This document shows, piece by piece, positions 17,967 to 27,432 of a DNA stretch of 64,000 nucleotides; the stretch's first letter is position 1; each line of letters starts with the position of its first letter. The stretch is from Comamonas sp. GTDB taxonomy: Bacteria > Pseudomonadota > Gammaproteobacteria > Burkholderiales > Burkholderiaceae_C. A program made the position numbers and the translations under genes. Location of the stretch: contig NZ_SPEY01000023.1 in NCBI RefSeq assembly GCF_009360615.1, forward strand, positions 124,001 to 188,000. The letters run 5' to 3'. The notes beneath the pieces are model-generated. The model was not told the DNA's origin, made no database searches, and was given only the letters and a program-made list of their open reading frames with translations.

Positions 17967-19202
17967 ATGATCATCACCAGTCTGCTAGACACCGACCTGT
18001 ACAAATTCACGATGATGCAGGTGGTGCTGCATCAGTTTCCGGGCGCGCAGGTGGAGTACCGCTTCAAATGCCGCAACCCCGGGGTGCAACTGGCTCCGTA
18101 CGTCAATGAAATTCGCGAAGAGATCCGTTCTCTTTGCAAGTTGCGCTTTCAGGATGCCGAGCTGGCCTATCTGAGTTCGCTGCGTTTCATCAAGAGCGAT
18201 TTTGTCGATTTCCTGAGCCTGTTCCAGCTCAACGACAAATACATCACGGTCACGCCGCTGGCCAGCGGCGAGATCGACATCACCATCCAGGGCCCCTGGC
18301 TGCACACCATCTTGTTCGAGATCCCGGTGCTGGCCATAGTCAACGAGGTGTATTTCCGCAATACCCAGCCCGTGCCCAACTTCCTCGAAGGACGCAGGCG
18401 CCTGGACGAGAAGATCGAGCTGCTGCAGGCGCCCGGCCTGGAGTCGCTCAAGATTGCCGATTACGGCACGCGCAGGCGCTTTTCGAGGGCCTGGCATGAA
18501 GAGGTGCTGCGTGTGCTTTGCGCCAGGCTGGGCCATCCGGGGGCGGCGCGCGTCAACGGCCAGCGCAAGGGGCAACTGGCGGGCACCAGCAATGTGCTGT
18601 ATGCGATGAAGCTGGGTCTGATTCCGCTGGGCACGTTGGCCCACGAATACCTGCAGGCCTGCCAATCGCTGGGCCCACGCCTGCGCGACAGCCAGATCTT
18701 CGGTTTCGAGTCCTGGGCGCGCGAGTACCGGGGCGACCTGGGCATTGCGCTGTCCGACGTCTATGGCATGACGGCCTTTCTGCGCGATTTCGATCTGTAC
18801 TTCTGCAAGCTGTTTGACGGTGCGCGCCACGACAGCGGCGACCCGTTCGACTGGGGGGAGCGCCTTATCGCGCACTACAAGGCCAACAAGATCGATCCGC
18901 TGAGCAAGGTCCTGATCTTCAGCGATGGACTGACAATCCCCAAAACCATCGGACTGTTCGAGCGCTTCAACGGTCGCTGCCAGCTGGCGTTCGGTATCGG
19001 CACCAATCTGACCAACGATCTGGGTAATCCTCCCGAGCATGTGCCCTTGCAGATCGTGATCAAGATGACGCGCTGCAACGGCCAGCCAGTGGCCAAGCTC
19101 TCGGACACGCCGGGCAAGAGCATGTGCGACGATGAAAAATACCTGGCCTATCTGCGTCAGGTGTTCAGCATTGCGCCGCCGGAGCCGGTCGCGCCGGCTT
19201 AA
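17967..19202 (+). CDS. pncB: PncB, nicotinate phosphoribosyltransferase
   Basis: 411 residues. It makes nicotinate mononucleotide from nicotinate and PRPP in the NAD salvage (Preiss-Handler) route. Family marks are [18 protein letters not shown] at the N-terminus, the YGTRRRFS segment with the regulatory-histidine region after it (RAWHEEV), and [12 protein letters not shown] near the phosphate site. The length is normal. It stands between the thioesterase and an NhaD-type antiporter. Confidence 0.96.
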   Translation: MIITSLLDTDLYKFTMMQVVLHQFPGAQVEYRFKCRNPGVQLAPYVNEIREEIRSLCKLRFQDAELAYLSSLRFIKSDFVDFLSLFQLNDKYITVTPLASGEIDITIQGPWLHTILFEIPVLAIVNEVYFRNTQPVPNFLEGRRRLDEKIELLQAPGLESLKIADYGTRRRFSRAWHEEVLRVLCARLGHPGAARVNGQRKGQLAGTSNVLYAMKLGLIPLGTLAHEYLQACQSLGPRLRDSQIFGFESWAREYRGDLGIALSDVYGMTAFLRDFDLYFCKLFDGARHDSGDPFDWGERLIAHYKANKIDPLSKVLIFSDGLTIPKTIGLFERFNGRCQLAFGIGTNLTNDLGNPPEHVPLQIVIKMTRCNGQPVAKLSDTPGKSMCDDEKYLAYLRQVFSIAPPEPVAPA

Positions 19203-19259
19203 AAATCAAGAATCAGGGACGGCAGCCGCGCCGGCTGCAGGGCCAGAAGCAGGGAGGAT

Positions 19260-20702
19260 GTGCGTTTGATCAGCAAATCTTGGATGAAGGCCGCAGCCGC
19301 CGCGCTGCTGACACTGGCGGTGGGCGCTGCGCGAGCCGCAGAGATCAATGGCGCGGCCATGTCCGTGGCCTGGGGCATACCGTTTGTGGGCATGCTGCTG
19401 TCGATTGCGCTGATGCCGCTGCTGCTGCCGCAGTTCTGGCATCACCATTTCGGCAAGGTGACCGCCGGCTGGGCGCTGGCCTTCATGCTGCCTTTTGCGC
19501 TGATCCATGGCCTGGCCGCGGCGGGCACGAATCTGGTGCATGCCTTGCTGGCCGAGTATCTGCCGTTCGTGATCTTGCTGACCGCGTTGTATACGGTGGC
19601 CGGCGGCATCTACGTGCGCGGCAATCTGCGTGCTTCTCCGGGACTGAATACCTCCATCCTGGCCGTGGGTGCGGTGCTGGCCAGCTTCATGGGCACCACA
19701 GGGGCGTCCATGCTGCTGATCCGCCCCTTGCTGCGCGCCAACGACAACCGCCGTCATCAGGCCCATGTGGTGGTGTTCTTCATCTTCATCGTCTCCAATG
19801 CCGGGGGCGCACTGACGCCGCTCGGGGATCCGCCGCTGTTCCTGGGTTTTCTGAAGGGGGTGGACTTCTTCTGGACGGTGAGCCATATCTGGGGTCCGAT
19901 GCTGTTCCTCACGCTGGCGCTGCTGATCATCTTCTACGGGATAGATCGCAGGCTGATGGGGCAAAAGGGAGAGACCGACCTGCCGGATCCCACACCCAGC
20001 ATGGATGCGACCGGGGCTCAAAGCCGCCTGGGCTTCGAAGGCCGCGTGAACTTCGTTCTGCTGATCGCGGTGGTGGCTCTGGTGCTGGTCAGCGGCATCT
20101 GGCGCACTCCCGCAGGCTTCGAGATTGCAGGAACCCATGTCGGCCTGCCTGGCCTGGTGCGCGATCTGGGCCTGCTGGCCGTGACGCTGCTGTCGCTGAA
20201 GCTCACGCCGGCCAGCGTGCATCGGGCCAATGAGTTCGGCTGGGGGCCCATGCAGGAAGTGGCCAAGTTGTTTGCGGGTATTTTTCTGACCATCATTCCC
20301 GTCATTGCCATGCTCAAGGCGGGGGGGGAGGGGCCCTTCGGCGCCGTGGTGCGCGCCGTGACGCATGCCGATGGCACCCCCGATCCGGCCATGTATTTCT
20401 GGGCCACGGGCCTGCTGTCTTCCTTCCTCGACAACGCCCCGACCTATCTGGTCTTCTTCAATACCGCCGGTGGCGACCCTGCGCATCTCATGACAGAGAT
20501 GGCGCTGACGCTGACCGCCATCTCTGCCGGTGCCGTGTTCATGGGCGCGAACACCTATATCGGCAACGCACCCAATCTCATGGTCAAGGCGATTGCCGAA
20601 GATCGTGGCGTGAAGATGCCGGGCTTTTTCGGCTACATGCTCTGGTCGGTCTGTGTGCTGGTGCCGCTGCTCTTGCTGATCACCTGGATCTGGTTTCGAT
20701 AG
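19260..20702 (+). CDS. NhaD-type Na+/H+ antiporter
   Basis: About 480 residues, ArsB/NhaD superfamily of the ion transporters. A signal-like N-terminus ending ARAAE is followed by about a dozen hydrophobic segments. Typical signatures are SFMGTTGASMLLIRPLLRAN, SNAGGALTPLGDPPLFLGF and DNAPTYLVFFN. It extrudes Na+ or Li+ in exchange for protons at the inner membrane. The start is uncertain: GTG at 19260 is only 2 nt from the AGGGAGG ribosome-binding site, whereas TTG at 19266 has an 8-nt spacing and is probably the real start. ATG at 19284 is a third option. Confidence 0.88.
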   Translation: MRLISKSWMKAAAAALLTLAVGAARAAEINGAAMSVAWGIPFVGMLLSIALMPLLLPQFWHHHFGKVTAGWALAFMLPFALIHGLAAAGTNLVHALLAEYLPFVILLTALYTVAGGIYVRGNLRASPGLNTSILAVGAVLASFMGTTGASMLLIRPLLRANDNRRHQAHVVVFFIFIVSNAGGALTPLGDPPLFLGFLKGVDFFWTVSHIWGPMLFLTLALLIIFYGIDRRLMGQKGETDLPDPTPSMDATGAQSRLGFEGRVNFVLLIAVVALVLVSGIWRTPAGFEIAGTHVGLPGLVRDLGLLAVTLLSLKLTPASVHRANEFGWGPMQEVAKLFAGIFLTIIPVIAMLKAGGEGPFGAVVRAVTHADGTPDPAMYFWATGLLSSFLDNAPTYLVFFNTAGGDPAHLMTEMALTLTAISAGAVFMGANTYIGNAPNLMVKAIAEDRGVKMPGFFGYMLWSVCVLVPLLLLITWIWFR

Positions 20703-20743
20703 GCCGCACCGTCCCATCCCCCCCATCACTTGAAGAGGAAACA

Positions 20744-21724
20744 ATGATGAGCAACAAGCCTCGCATCCTGATCGCCCGTGCCATTTCGCCCGAGGTGGTG
20801 CAGCGGCTGCAGCAGCACTTTGAGGTACAGGCCAATCAGGACGATGTGGTCTGGTCTCCTGCGGAGCTGGCCCGGCAGTTGCAGGGCAAGGATGGTTTGC
20901 TGACCACGGGTTCGCAGCGCATCGATGCCGAGTTGCTGGCCGCCTGTCCGCAGCTCAAGATCGTGGCCAATATGGCGGTGGGCTACAACAATTTCGACGT
21001 GCCCGCGATGACGGCCGCTGGCGTGCAGGGCACGAACGCCCCCGACGTGCTGACCGAGACCACGGCTGATTTCGGTTTTGCCCTGCTGATGGCCACGGCG
21101 CGCCGCATTACCGAGAGTGAGCACTATCTGCGTGCGGGGCGCTGGAAGGACTGGCATTACGACCTGTTTGCCGGTGCCGAAGTGCATGGCAGCACGCTGG
21201 GGATTCTGGGCATGGGGCGCATCGGCCAGGCGATCGCACGCCGTGCGGCGTACGGCTTTGGCATGCAGGTGATCTATCACAATCGCTCGCGTCTGGATGC
21301 AGCCCTGGAGGCCGAGTGCAAGGCCGGCTATGTCGGCAAGCAGGAGCTGCTCGAACGTGCCGACCATCTGATGCTGGTGCTGCCATTCACCCCCGAAAAT
21401 CGCCACATCATCGGTGCGGCAGAGATTGCCCGTATGAAGCCCACCGCCACGCTGATCAATATTGCGCGTGGCGGCATTGTGGATGATGCGGCCCTTGCCC
21501 AGGCGTTGAGAGAGGGGCGCATTGCCGCAGCGGGGCTGGATGTGTTCGAGGGCGAACCCGCCGTGCACCCCGATCTGCTGACCGTGCCGAATGTGGTGCT
21601 GACACCCCATATCGCGAGCGCCACCAAGGGGACTCGCACGGCCATGGCCGGTCTGGCTGCGGACAATCTGATCTCCTTCCTGGGCGGCAAGGGGCCGCTG
21701 ACACCCGTCAACCATCCGGTCTGA
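20744..21724 (+). CDS. 2-hydroxyacid dehydrogenase, glyoxylate/hydroxypyruvate reductase-like
   Basis: 326 residues of the D-isomer-specific 2-hydroxyacid dehydrogenase family. The NAD(P)-binding motif GMGRIGQAIARRA sits at about residues 155-168. The catalytic Arg is in NIARGGIVDD, Glu in LDVFEGEP and His in LTPHIASAT. It reduces glyoxylate or hydroxypyruvate in the cytoplasm, as GhrB-type enzymes do. The start (MMSNKPRIL) follows AAGAGGAAACA. A terminator follows about 85 bp after the stop. Confidence 0.92.
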   Translation: MMSNKPRILIARAISPEVVQRLQQHFEVQANQDDVVWSPAELARQLQGKDGLLTTGSQRIDAELLAACPQLKIVANMAVGYNNFDVPAMTAAGVQGTNAPDVLTETTADFGFALLMATARRITESEHYLRAGRWKDWHYDLFAGAEVHGSTLGILGMGRIGQAIARRAAYGFGMQVIYHNRSRLDAALEAECKAGYVGKQELLERADHLMLVLPFTPENRHIIGAAEIARMKPTATLINIARGGIVDDAALAQALREGRIAAAGLDVFEGEPAVHPDLLTVPNVVLTPHIASATKGTRTAMAGLAADNLISFLGGKGPLTPVNHPV

Positions 21725-21808
21725 AACGTCGCCATTAGGTCGGCTCTCGTCACAGCAGTTTGAGGGCGGATGCGTGGTCTGAGCGCTTTATCGGCTTTGA
21801 TAATTTCT

Positions 21809-21843
21809 GCCCGCCTGGCGTCTGAGCGCCGGGCGGGCTTTTT
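21809..21843 (+). terminator. Terminator after the hydroxyacid dehydrogenase
   Basis: GCCCGCC and GGCGGGC pair around a 16-nt loop that can form its own small stem (GGCG/CGCC), followed by TTTTT. Confidence 0.8.
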
Positions 21844-21861
21844 GATTCAAGCGAGACCGCA

Positions 21862-22269
21862 ATGCCATTTATCCGCACCAGCGTCCACAAGGACACCATG
21901 CCCGCCCAGCGCCAGGCGATCGTCAACGGGATTCACCAGGCCCTGATCGACGGCATCGGCATGCCCGCCGATGAGTTGTTCAACATGGTTGGCGATTATG
22001 ACGAGCAGAAGTTCTTCTTCAGCCGCACCTTCAATGGCTACCAGCGCTCGGACCGCGTGGTGGTGGTGGAGATCACCATGCGCCGCGGCCGCAGCGATGC
22101 CATGAAGCGCGCCCTCTACGCCCATATTGCAGCCAATCTGGAAAAGGACGCAGGTGTGGCACCCAGCGATGTATTCATTTTCACGCATGAAAACGACTAC
22201 TCGGACTGGTCTGTGGGGGGCGGCAGGTTTGCCATGGCCATTGCCCAGCAGGTCGGCCCCGACGCCTGA
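21862..22269 (+). CDS. Tautomerase family protein
   Basis: 135 residues. The start M-P-F-I-R leaves Pro as the N-terminal residue after Met removal, the catalytic base of the tautomerase (4-oxalocrotonate/MIF) superfamily. The length and the segments FSRTFNGYQRSDRVVVVEITMRRGR and FIFTHENDYSDWSVGGG match the longer Tautomerase_2 group. The natural substrate is unknown. The ribosome-binding site is weak (GCGAGA). Confidence 0.85.
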   Translation: MPFIRTSVHKDTMPAQRQAIVNGIHQALIDGIGMPADELFNMVGDYDEQKFFFSRTFNGYQRSDRVVVVEITMRRGRSDAMKRALYAHIAANLEKDAGVAPSDVFIFTHENDYSDWSVGGGRFAMAIAQQVGPDA

Positions 22270-22455
22270 TTCTTGCGTCAGCCGGTTGCTGCCGCGCTGT
22301 CACCGAGGCAGCAACCAGGTGCCGCACTTCGGACTGCATTGAATTTTTCGTGGCGTTGAGGGCTGATAATTTGCCAGCGCGCTAGCGCTTGCAAACTTCG
22401 GTCTGCAATGTCCATGGCGGATATTCAATGAATAGCTCTGCAACGCTTATTTGTC

Positions 22456-22476
22456 AAGCGCTTGAAGCTATTAAAA
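22456..22476. repeat. Short dispersed repeat upstream of rmuC
   Basis: AAGCGCTTGAAGCTATTAAAA, the same core as at 34734. It supports placing the rmuC start downstream of this element. Confidence 0.45.
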
Positions 22477-22503
22477 ACAGAGTGCGAAAGGCGTGGCAAG
22501 ACA

Positions 22504-24156
22504 GTGTCTACGTGGTGGCTTGGGTTGGCGGCGCTGGCCGCATTGATGGTGGTCCTGCTCCTGGTGCTTCTTTGGCGGCTTCAGGGGCTGCACCGCCAGG
22601 CGGAGCTTGCTCTGGGGCCCGACGCCATGAGACTGCAAGCCCAGCTTCTGCAGGGAGTGCAGGCGCTGGATGTCAGGCTGCAGCAGCTGGAGCGCAGCAG
22701 TCAGAGTACCCAGATGGCCGTGGCCAAGAGTGACGGTGCCCTGGATCGCGTCACCCAGCATGTACAGACCCAGTTGGCCCAGGTGCAGCAAGATGCACTG
22801 GCCGCTCGGCGTGAGCAGGGGGCAGCGCTGGCATCCTTTCGCGAGGAAGTCGCACAGCTTGCACAGCGGCTGACAGGCGACAGTCAGCAAGCCCGGGCCG
22901 CACTCGCGCAAAGCAGCGCGGAGCAGAGCGTCCATGTCCAGCAGCGCTTCGAGGCCCTGGCCGAGACGACGCGCGGCACGCTGGATTCGCTCAAGGGCGA
23001 TATCCTGCAGCAGCTCACGCATATGAGCACCCATATGGGGGCTGCGCTCAAGGACCAGCTGGGCAGCAATGGCGAGCAGCTGCGTCATCAGTTTGCCGTG
23101 CTGCAGGATGCGGTGAGCCAGCAGCTTGCAGCGCTGACCCAGGGACAGCAGACCACGGCGGAGCAATTGCGCGCAACGCTCAACGAGCGACTGGCCACGA
23201 TCCAGAGCGACAACGCCCTGAAGCTCGACGAGATGCGTCGCACCGTCGATGAGAAGTTGCATGCCACGCTGGAGCAGCGTCTGGGCGAGTCCTTCAAGCT
23301 GGTCAGCGACCGTCTGGAGCAGGTGCACAAGGGATTGGGCGAGATGCAGACCCTGGCGGGCAGCGTGGGAGATCTCAAGCGGGTGATGACCAACGTGAAG
23401 TCCCGGGGCACCTGGGGCGAGCTGCAGCTGGGCAACATCATCGACAACGTGCTCACGCCGGAGCAATACGCCAGAAACGTCAAGACCGCGCCCGATAGCG
23501 ACGAGCTGGTCGAGTTCGCCATCCGGCTGCCGGGGCGCAACGACGACCAGCCCGTCTGGCTGCCCATCGATGCCAAATATCCGGTCGAGCATTACCAGCG
23601 CCTGCAGGATGCACAGGACAGTGCGGATCGTGTGGCCCTTGTCGCGGCGGGCAATGCCTTCGAGACATCGATTCGCGGCGAAGCCAGGAAAATTGCCAGC
23701 AAATACATTGCGCCGCCGTACACCACGGACTTCGCCGTCATGTACCTGCCCACGGAAGGCCTTTTTGCCGAGGTGTTGCGTCGTCCGGGGCTGGTCGAGG
23801 CGCTGCAGAACGAGCACCGCATCGTGATTACCGGTCCAGCGAATCTGGCCGCCATGCTCAGCAGCCTGCAGATGGGCTTCAAGACGCTGGCCATCGAGAA
23901 GCGCTCCTCCGAAGTCTGGGGCGTGCTAGGCCAGGTCAAGACCGAGTTTGGCAAGTTCGGTGAGGTGGTGGAGGCCACCCGCAAGTCCATCGATGCTGCC
24001 GCGCGAAAATTTGATCAGGTGGGCGTGCGCACGCGCGCCATCCAGCGCCATTTGCGCAATGTTCAGGAGCTGCCGAATGGAACAGGGCAGGAGCCGCCGT
24101 TGTTTCCGGCCCCATCGTCCGGCGGTGACCAGACTGTCAGCGAGGACGACGAATGA
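22504..24156 (+). CDS. rmuC: RmuC family DNA recombination protein
   Basis: 550 residues. One N-terminal membrane helix (about 5-28) precedes a long coiled-coil, Gln/Leu-rich region (about 35-280) and the RmuC nuclease-like domain (about 290-480, with LGNIIDNVLTPEQY, IDAKYPVEHYQRL and YLPTEGLFAEVL). RmuC limits recombination at inverted repeats and replication forks. I chose GTG at 22504 (VSTWWLGLAAL), with AAAGGCG upstream; a TTG at 22462 would extend it into a dispersed repeat. The stop overlaps the next start by 4 nt, suggesting co-translation. Confidence 0.92.
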   Translation: MSTWWLGLAALAALMVVLLLVLLWRLQGLHRQAELALGPDAMRLQAQLLQGVQALDVRLQQLERSSQSTQMAVAKSDGALDRVTQHVQTQLAQVQQDALAARREQGAALASFREEVAQLAQRLTGDSQQARAALAQSSAEQSVHVQQRFEALAETTRGTLDSLKGDILQQLTHMSTHMGAALKDQLGSNGEQLRHQFAVLQDAVSQQLAALTQGQQTTAEQLRATLNERLATIQSDNALKLDEMRRTVDEKLHATLEQRLGESFKLVSDRLEQVHKGLGEMQTLAGSVGDLKRVMTNVKSRGTWGELQLGNIIDNVLTPEQYARNVKTAPDSDELVEFAIRLPGRNDDQPVWLPIDAKYPVEHYQRLQDAQDSADRVALVAAGNAFETSIRGEARKIASKYIAPPYTTDFAVMYLPTEGLFAEVLRRPGLVEALQNEHRIVITGPANLAAMLSSLQMGFKTLAIEKRSSEVWGVLGQVKTEFGKFGEVVEATRKSIDAAARKFDQVGVRTRAIQRHLRNVQELPNGTGQEPPLFPAPSSGGDQTVSEDDE

Positions 24157-25346
24157 ATGCAGCCCTGCTGCGCCTCATCCTTGCGCAAGTCTGTATCCAC
24201 GGCACCATGACCGGCATGCGCATGGCCACGCCGCTGCTGGCACTCAGGGAAGGATACAGCCCAGCTGCGGTCGGCATGCTGCTGGCGCTGTTTGCGCTGA
24301 CCCAGGTGTTTCTGTCCCTGCCTGCGGGACGTTATGCAGACCGTCACGGGCTCAGGCGCCCGCTCATCATCAGTGTGACGGCTGCGTGTTCCGGGGCTGG
24401 GGTGGCCGTGCTGTTCCCGCTCTATCCGGTGCTGTGCCTGAGTGCTTTGCTGACGGGCGGCGCCGCAGGCATGGCGCTGATCACCCTGCAGCGCCATGTG
24501 GGACGCATGGCGCACAACAAGGACGAGCTGCGCAAGGTCTTCAGCTGGCTGGCGATTGGCCCGGCCATTTCCAACTTTCTGGGGCCGTTTGCGGCCGGGC
24601 TGCTGATCGACTATGCAGGCGGGGAAGCGGCCAGCACCACGGGCTTCAGGGCCGCCTTCCTGCTGCTGACCCTGATGCCCCTGGCGGCATGGTTCTGGGC
24701 GAGAACGGTGCAGGAGCTGCCGGCGCTGCAGACCGAGAGCGTGAACCCGAAGGCAACGGCCTGGGACCTGGTGCAGAACCGGGGCTTCAGGCGCTTGTTG
24801 CTGCTGAACTGGGCGCTTTCCTCTTGCTGGGATGTGCATACTTTTGTCGTGCCCATTCTGGGGCACGAGCGTGGACTGCCTGCCTCGGTCATCGGCAGCA
24901 TCCTGGGGGCTTTTGCGATTGCTGCGGCCGTGATCCGCATGCTGATGCCCATCATCACGCGCCATCTGGCCGAATCGCAAGTGGTGCTGGGAGCCATGGT
25001 TGCTGCCTGCGCCCTGTTCATCGCCTACCCCTTCATGCCCGGTGCCTGGAGCATGGGTGCCTGTTCGGTCTTGCTGGGCGTGGTACTGGGATCGGTGCAG
25101 CCCATGGTGATGAGCATGATTCATCAGATCACGCCACCCGAGCGCCATGGCGAGGCGCTGGGATTGCGCATGATGGCCATCAACGGCTCCAGCGTGCTGA
25201 TGCCGGTGCTGTTCGGATCGCTGGGCACCGTGGTCGGTGTCTCGGCCCTGTTCTGGGCCGTGGGGGTGCTGGTTGGCGTGTCCTCGCGCCTGCCCTGGCT
25301 GATCGGCAAGCAGGATATGCCGTCCGATGAGTGGAGTGGCCATTAA
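24153..25346 (+). CDS. MFS transporter
   Basis: 397 residues with about 12 predicted transmembrane segments. The major-facilitator loop 2-3 signature is visible as GRYADRHGLRRPLI (about residues 58-71), and SWLAIGPAISNFLGPFAAGLL marks TM5. The substrate is unknown; the family also includes drug and sugar exporters. It is translationally coupled to rmuC through an ATGA overlap. Confidence 0.87.
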   Translation: MNAALLRLILAQVCIHGTMTGMRMATPLLALREGYSPAAVGMLLALFALTQVFLSLPAGRYADRHGLRRPLIISVTAACSGAGVAVLFPLYPVLCLSALLTGGAAGMALITLQRHVGRMAHNKDELRKVFSWLAIGPAISNFLGPFAAGLLIDYAGGEAASTTGFRAAFLLLTLMPLAAWFWARTVQELPALQTESVNPKATAWDLVQNRGFRRLLLLNWALSSCWDVHTFVVPILGHERGLPASVIGSILGAFAIAAAVIRMLMPIITRHLAESQVVLGAMVAACALFIAYPFMPGAWSMGACSVLLGVVLGSVQPMVMSMIHQITPPERHGEALGLRMMAINGSSVLMPVLFGSLGTVVGVSALFWAVGVLVGVSSRLPWLIGKQDMPSDEWSGH

Positions 25347-25366
25347 ACAGGCCGGCTGCTTGCATT

Positions 25367-25392
25367 AAAAAGAGCGCCCTGGGCGCTCTTTT
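25367..25392. terminator. Bidirectional terminator between the MFS and lapB genes
   Basis: AAAAGAGCGC and GCGCTCTTTT flank CCTGG; both strands end in T-rich runs. It serves convergent transcripts from the left (plus) and right (minus). Confidence 0.88.
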
Positions 25393-25409
25393 GTCTTCTG
25401 GAAGTGCGT

Positions 25410-26567
25410 TTACAACTCTTCGACCCTGCGTGCCGGATAGCTGTCCCAGCTCTGGCAGCCGGGGCAATGCCAGAAATGGGTGCGGGCCTCGAAGCCGCAG
25501 GCAGCGCAGCGGTAGCGGGTCAGGGGCTTGGTGGCGTGGTTCAGTGCCTTCTGTACGGTGGCATGGTATTGCTCCTCGGTCAGGGTCTCGCCTTCCAGCC
25601 ACTGGGCGGCCGCCACCAGGGACGACTCGTGTTCCAGATGCTGCACCAGGCGCTGGCGGCCGGGCGCTGCCGCATCGCCGCTTTTCTGGTCGAGGGCGAC
25701 CAGTGCCTGCAGCAGATCCAGTGAGGGGGCCTGCGCATAGTGCCTGAGCAGCAGATCGCGCGCCTCGGTCAGCGCACCCGTCGCCTCGGCCACCTCCACC
25801 AGCAGGCTGGCCGCCAGGGGCAGGGCTGCGGGGCTGTTCTGCGCCAGCGCCTGTAGGCTGGACAAAGCCTGCGCGGACCGGCCCTGCCGATGCTGGAGCT
25901 GGGCCAGCTCCAGTCGGGGGCGCGGAGCTTGCGGAGCCGTCTCCAGGGCCTGCTGCAGCTGTGCAAATGCCTTGTCGAGTTGGCCATGGGCCACCTGGGA
26001 CTGGGCGTCTTCGCAAAGATAGTGGGCCAGTCGGGTGCTGAAGTCTCCCTGGCCGGCGGCCTGCATTTTGCGCACGATGGCTGCGGCCTGGGCCCAGTCG
26101 CGCGAGCGCTCGTAAATGGCCAGCAACGCCAGGCGTGCCTCGCCCTCGTACTGCGTGCCTTCCAGGCGATTCAGCGCTTCCTCGGCGCGGTCCAGCAGTC
26201 CCGCCTTGAGGAAGTCCTGTGCCAATGCATGCTGTGCACGGTCCCGGTCGGGGCGAGTGAGGTCGGCACGGCTGAGCAGATGCTCGTGAACCCTTACGGC
26301 GCGGTTGTATTCGCCGCGGCGGCGAAACAGATTGCCCAGGGCAAAGTGCAGCTCGGTGGTGTCGGGGTCGTTCTGCACGGCCTCGATAAAGGCATCGATG
26401 GCCTTGTCCTGCTGCTCGTTGAGCAGAAAGTTCAGGCCCTTGAAGTACGCCTTGGGCGCCTGACGGCTGTCGGCGCGCACCTGGCGCAAATCCCAGCGGG
26501 AGGCCAGCCAGCCCAGCACAAAGGCGGCCGGCAGTCCCAGCAATATCCAAGTCAGATTAAATTCCAT
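25410..26567 (-). CDS. lapB: LapB (YciM), lipopolysaccharide assembly protein
   Basis: 385 residues. An N-terminal membrane anchor (about 5-20) precedes a stretch of TPR repeats (about 35-340) and a C-terminal rubredoxin-like zinc/iron knuckle with CAACGF and CPGCQSW. LapB works with FtsH to control LpxC and so balance LPS synthesis. The chosen start MEFNLTWILL overlaps the end of lapA by 11 nt. The rpsA-ihfB-lapA-lapB order matches other proteobacteria. Confidence 0.94.
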   Translation of the reverse strand: MEFNLTWILLGLPAAFVLGWLASRWDLRQVRADSRQAPKAYFKGLNFLLNEQQDKAIDAFIEAVQNDPDTTELHFALGNLFRRRGEYNRAVRVHEHLLSRADLTRPDRDRAQHALAQDFLKAGLLDRAEEALNRLEGTQYEGEARLALLAIYERSRDWAQAAAIVRKMQAAGQGDFSTRLAHYLCEDAQSQVAHGQLDKAFAQLQQALETAPQAPRPRLELAQLQHRQGRSAQALSSLQALAQNSPAALPLAASLLVEVAEATGALTEARDLLLRHYAQAPSLDLLQALVALDQKSGDAAAPGRQRLVQHLEHESSLVAAAQWLEGETLTEEQYHATVQKALNHATKPLTRYRCAACGFEARTHFWHCPGCQSWDSYPARRVEEL

Positions 26568-26892
26568 GCACGTCGCCCGGCGCAATGATCGAAGAAGAGT
26601 TCTGTTCCTTCACCGCAGGTGCTGCACTGGTGGCGTTGGCTGCGGTGTTCGGTGCCTGTTGAGTGGCCTGTGCTTCGCGCGCTGCGCTGCGATGCTTGAG
26701 CCAGCGCGGCACCATGCCCAGCACCCCGACAAAAAGGCCCAGCGCAAAAGCCGCCAGCACCACCAGCACCAGAGGTGCAGTCCAGGCCGTGCCAAAGAAG
26801 AAATGCACGGTGGCGTCTTGCTGGTTGTTGAGTGCGAATGCGAACAGAGTGAAAAAAATGGCTGCCTTGAGCAGCCACAGCAGGTATTTCAT
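26557..26892 (-). CDS. lapA: LapA, lipopolysaccharide assembly protein A domain protein
   Basis: 111 residues with two transmembrane helices (about 5-22 and 42-64) and a soluble Ala/Gln-rich tail. The segments KYLLWLLKAAIFFTLFAFAL and FFFGTAWTAPLVLVVL are typical. It is an inner-membrane partner of LapB. The chosen start has AGGGAAGC immediately upstream. Confidence 0.92.
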   Translation of the reverse strand: MKYLLWLLKAAIFFTLFAFALNNQQDATVHFFFGTAWTAPLVLVVLAAFALGLFVGVLGMVPRWLKHRSAAREAQATQQAPNTAANATSAAPAVKEQNSSSIIAPGDVHGI

Positions 26893-27002
26893 GCTTCCCT
26901 TTATGCGCCTTGTGTGACGGGAAGATTTTAGGCCAGCCCATGCGTGGACTGGCAAACGGGCGGCATGGTCAGCCCTGAGGGGGCTGATGGTGCCTGCGGA
27001 CT

Positions 27003-27323
27003 TCAGGCAGTCTGCGGCTGGTGGGCGGCAGAGTCGTCGGCCTTGAGATTGTCCACGGCTTCGCGCAAGGCCTTGCCGGGCTTGAAATGAGGAACGCGCT
27101 TGGACGGAACCTGGACGGACTCGCCGGAGCGGGGGTTGCGGCCGATGCGGGGCTGGCGGTGATTGATGGCAAAGCTGCCAAAGCCCCGAATTTCAATGCG
27201 GTGACCGCGTACCAGGGCATCGCTGACGGCATCCAGAATGGTTTTGACGGCCTGCTCGGCATCACGTTGGTTGAGTTGACCAAATTGGGCGGCAAGTTCT
27301 TCGACGAGATCGGATCGGGTCAT
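27003..27323 (-). CDS. ihfB: IhfB, integration host factor subunit beta
   Basis: 106 residues, HU/IHF family. The start [11 protein letters not shown] and the arm region [28 protein letters not shown] are characteristic, with the intercalating Pro in the arm (NPRSG follows QPRIG). With IhfA it bends DNA for replication, recombination and transcription. The C-terminal tail is slightly longer than in E. coli. It sits between rpsA and lapA in the conserved block. Confidence 0.96.
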   Translation of the reverse strand: MTRSDLVEELAAQFGQLNQRDAEQAVKTILDAVSDALVRGHRIEIRGFGSFAINHRQPRIGRNPRSGESVQVPSKRVPHFKPGKALREAVDNLKADDSAAHQPQTA

Positions 27324-27352
27324 CGGGTGGCGGAGGCTCTAGGTTGAAAACA

Positions 27353-27379
27353 ACAACGGGCGCACAGGGCGCCCGTTGT
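27353..27379 (-). terminator. Terminator after rpsA
   Basis: CAACGGGCGC and GCGCCCGTTG pair around a 4-nt loop. On the minus strand it is followed by a T-rich TTGTTGTTTTC, so it ends or attenuates the rpsA transcript before ihfB. Confidence 0.75.
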
Positions 27380-27432
27380 CTTCGACGCTTGACGGTCAGT
27401 CAGACGAACTGGCCGACCGGCTGATCCAAGAT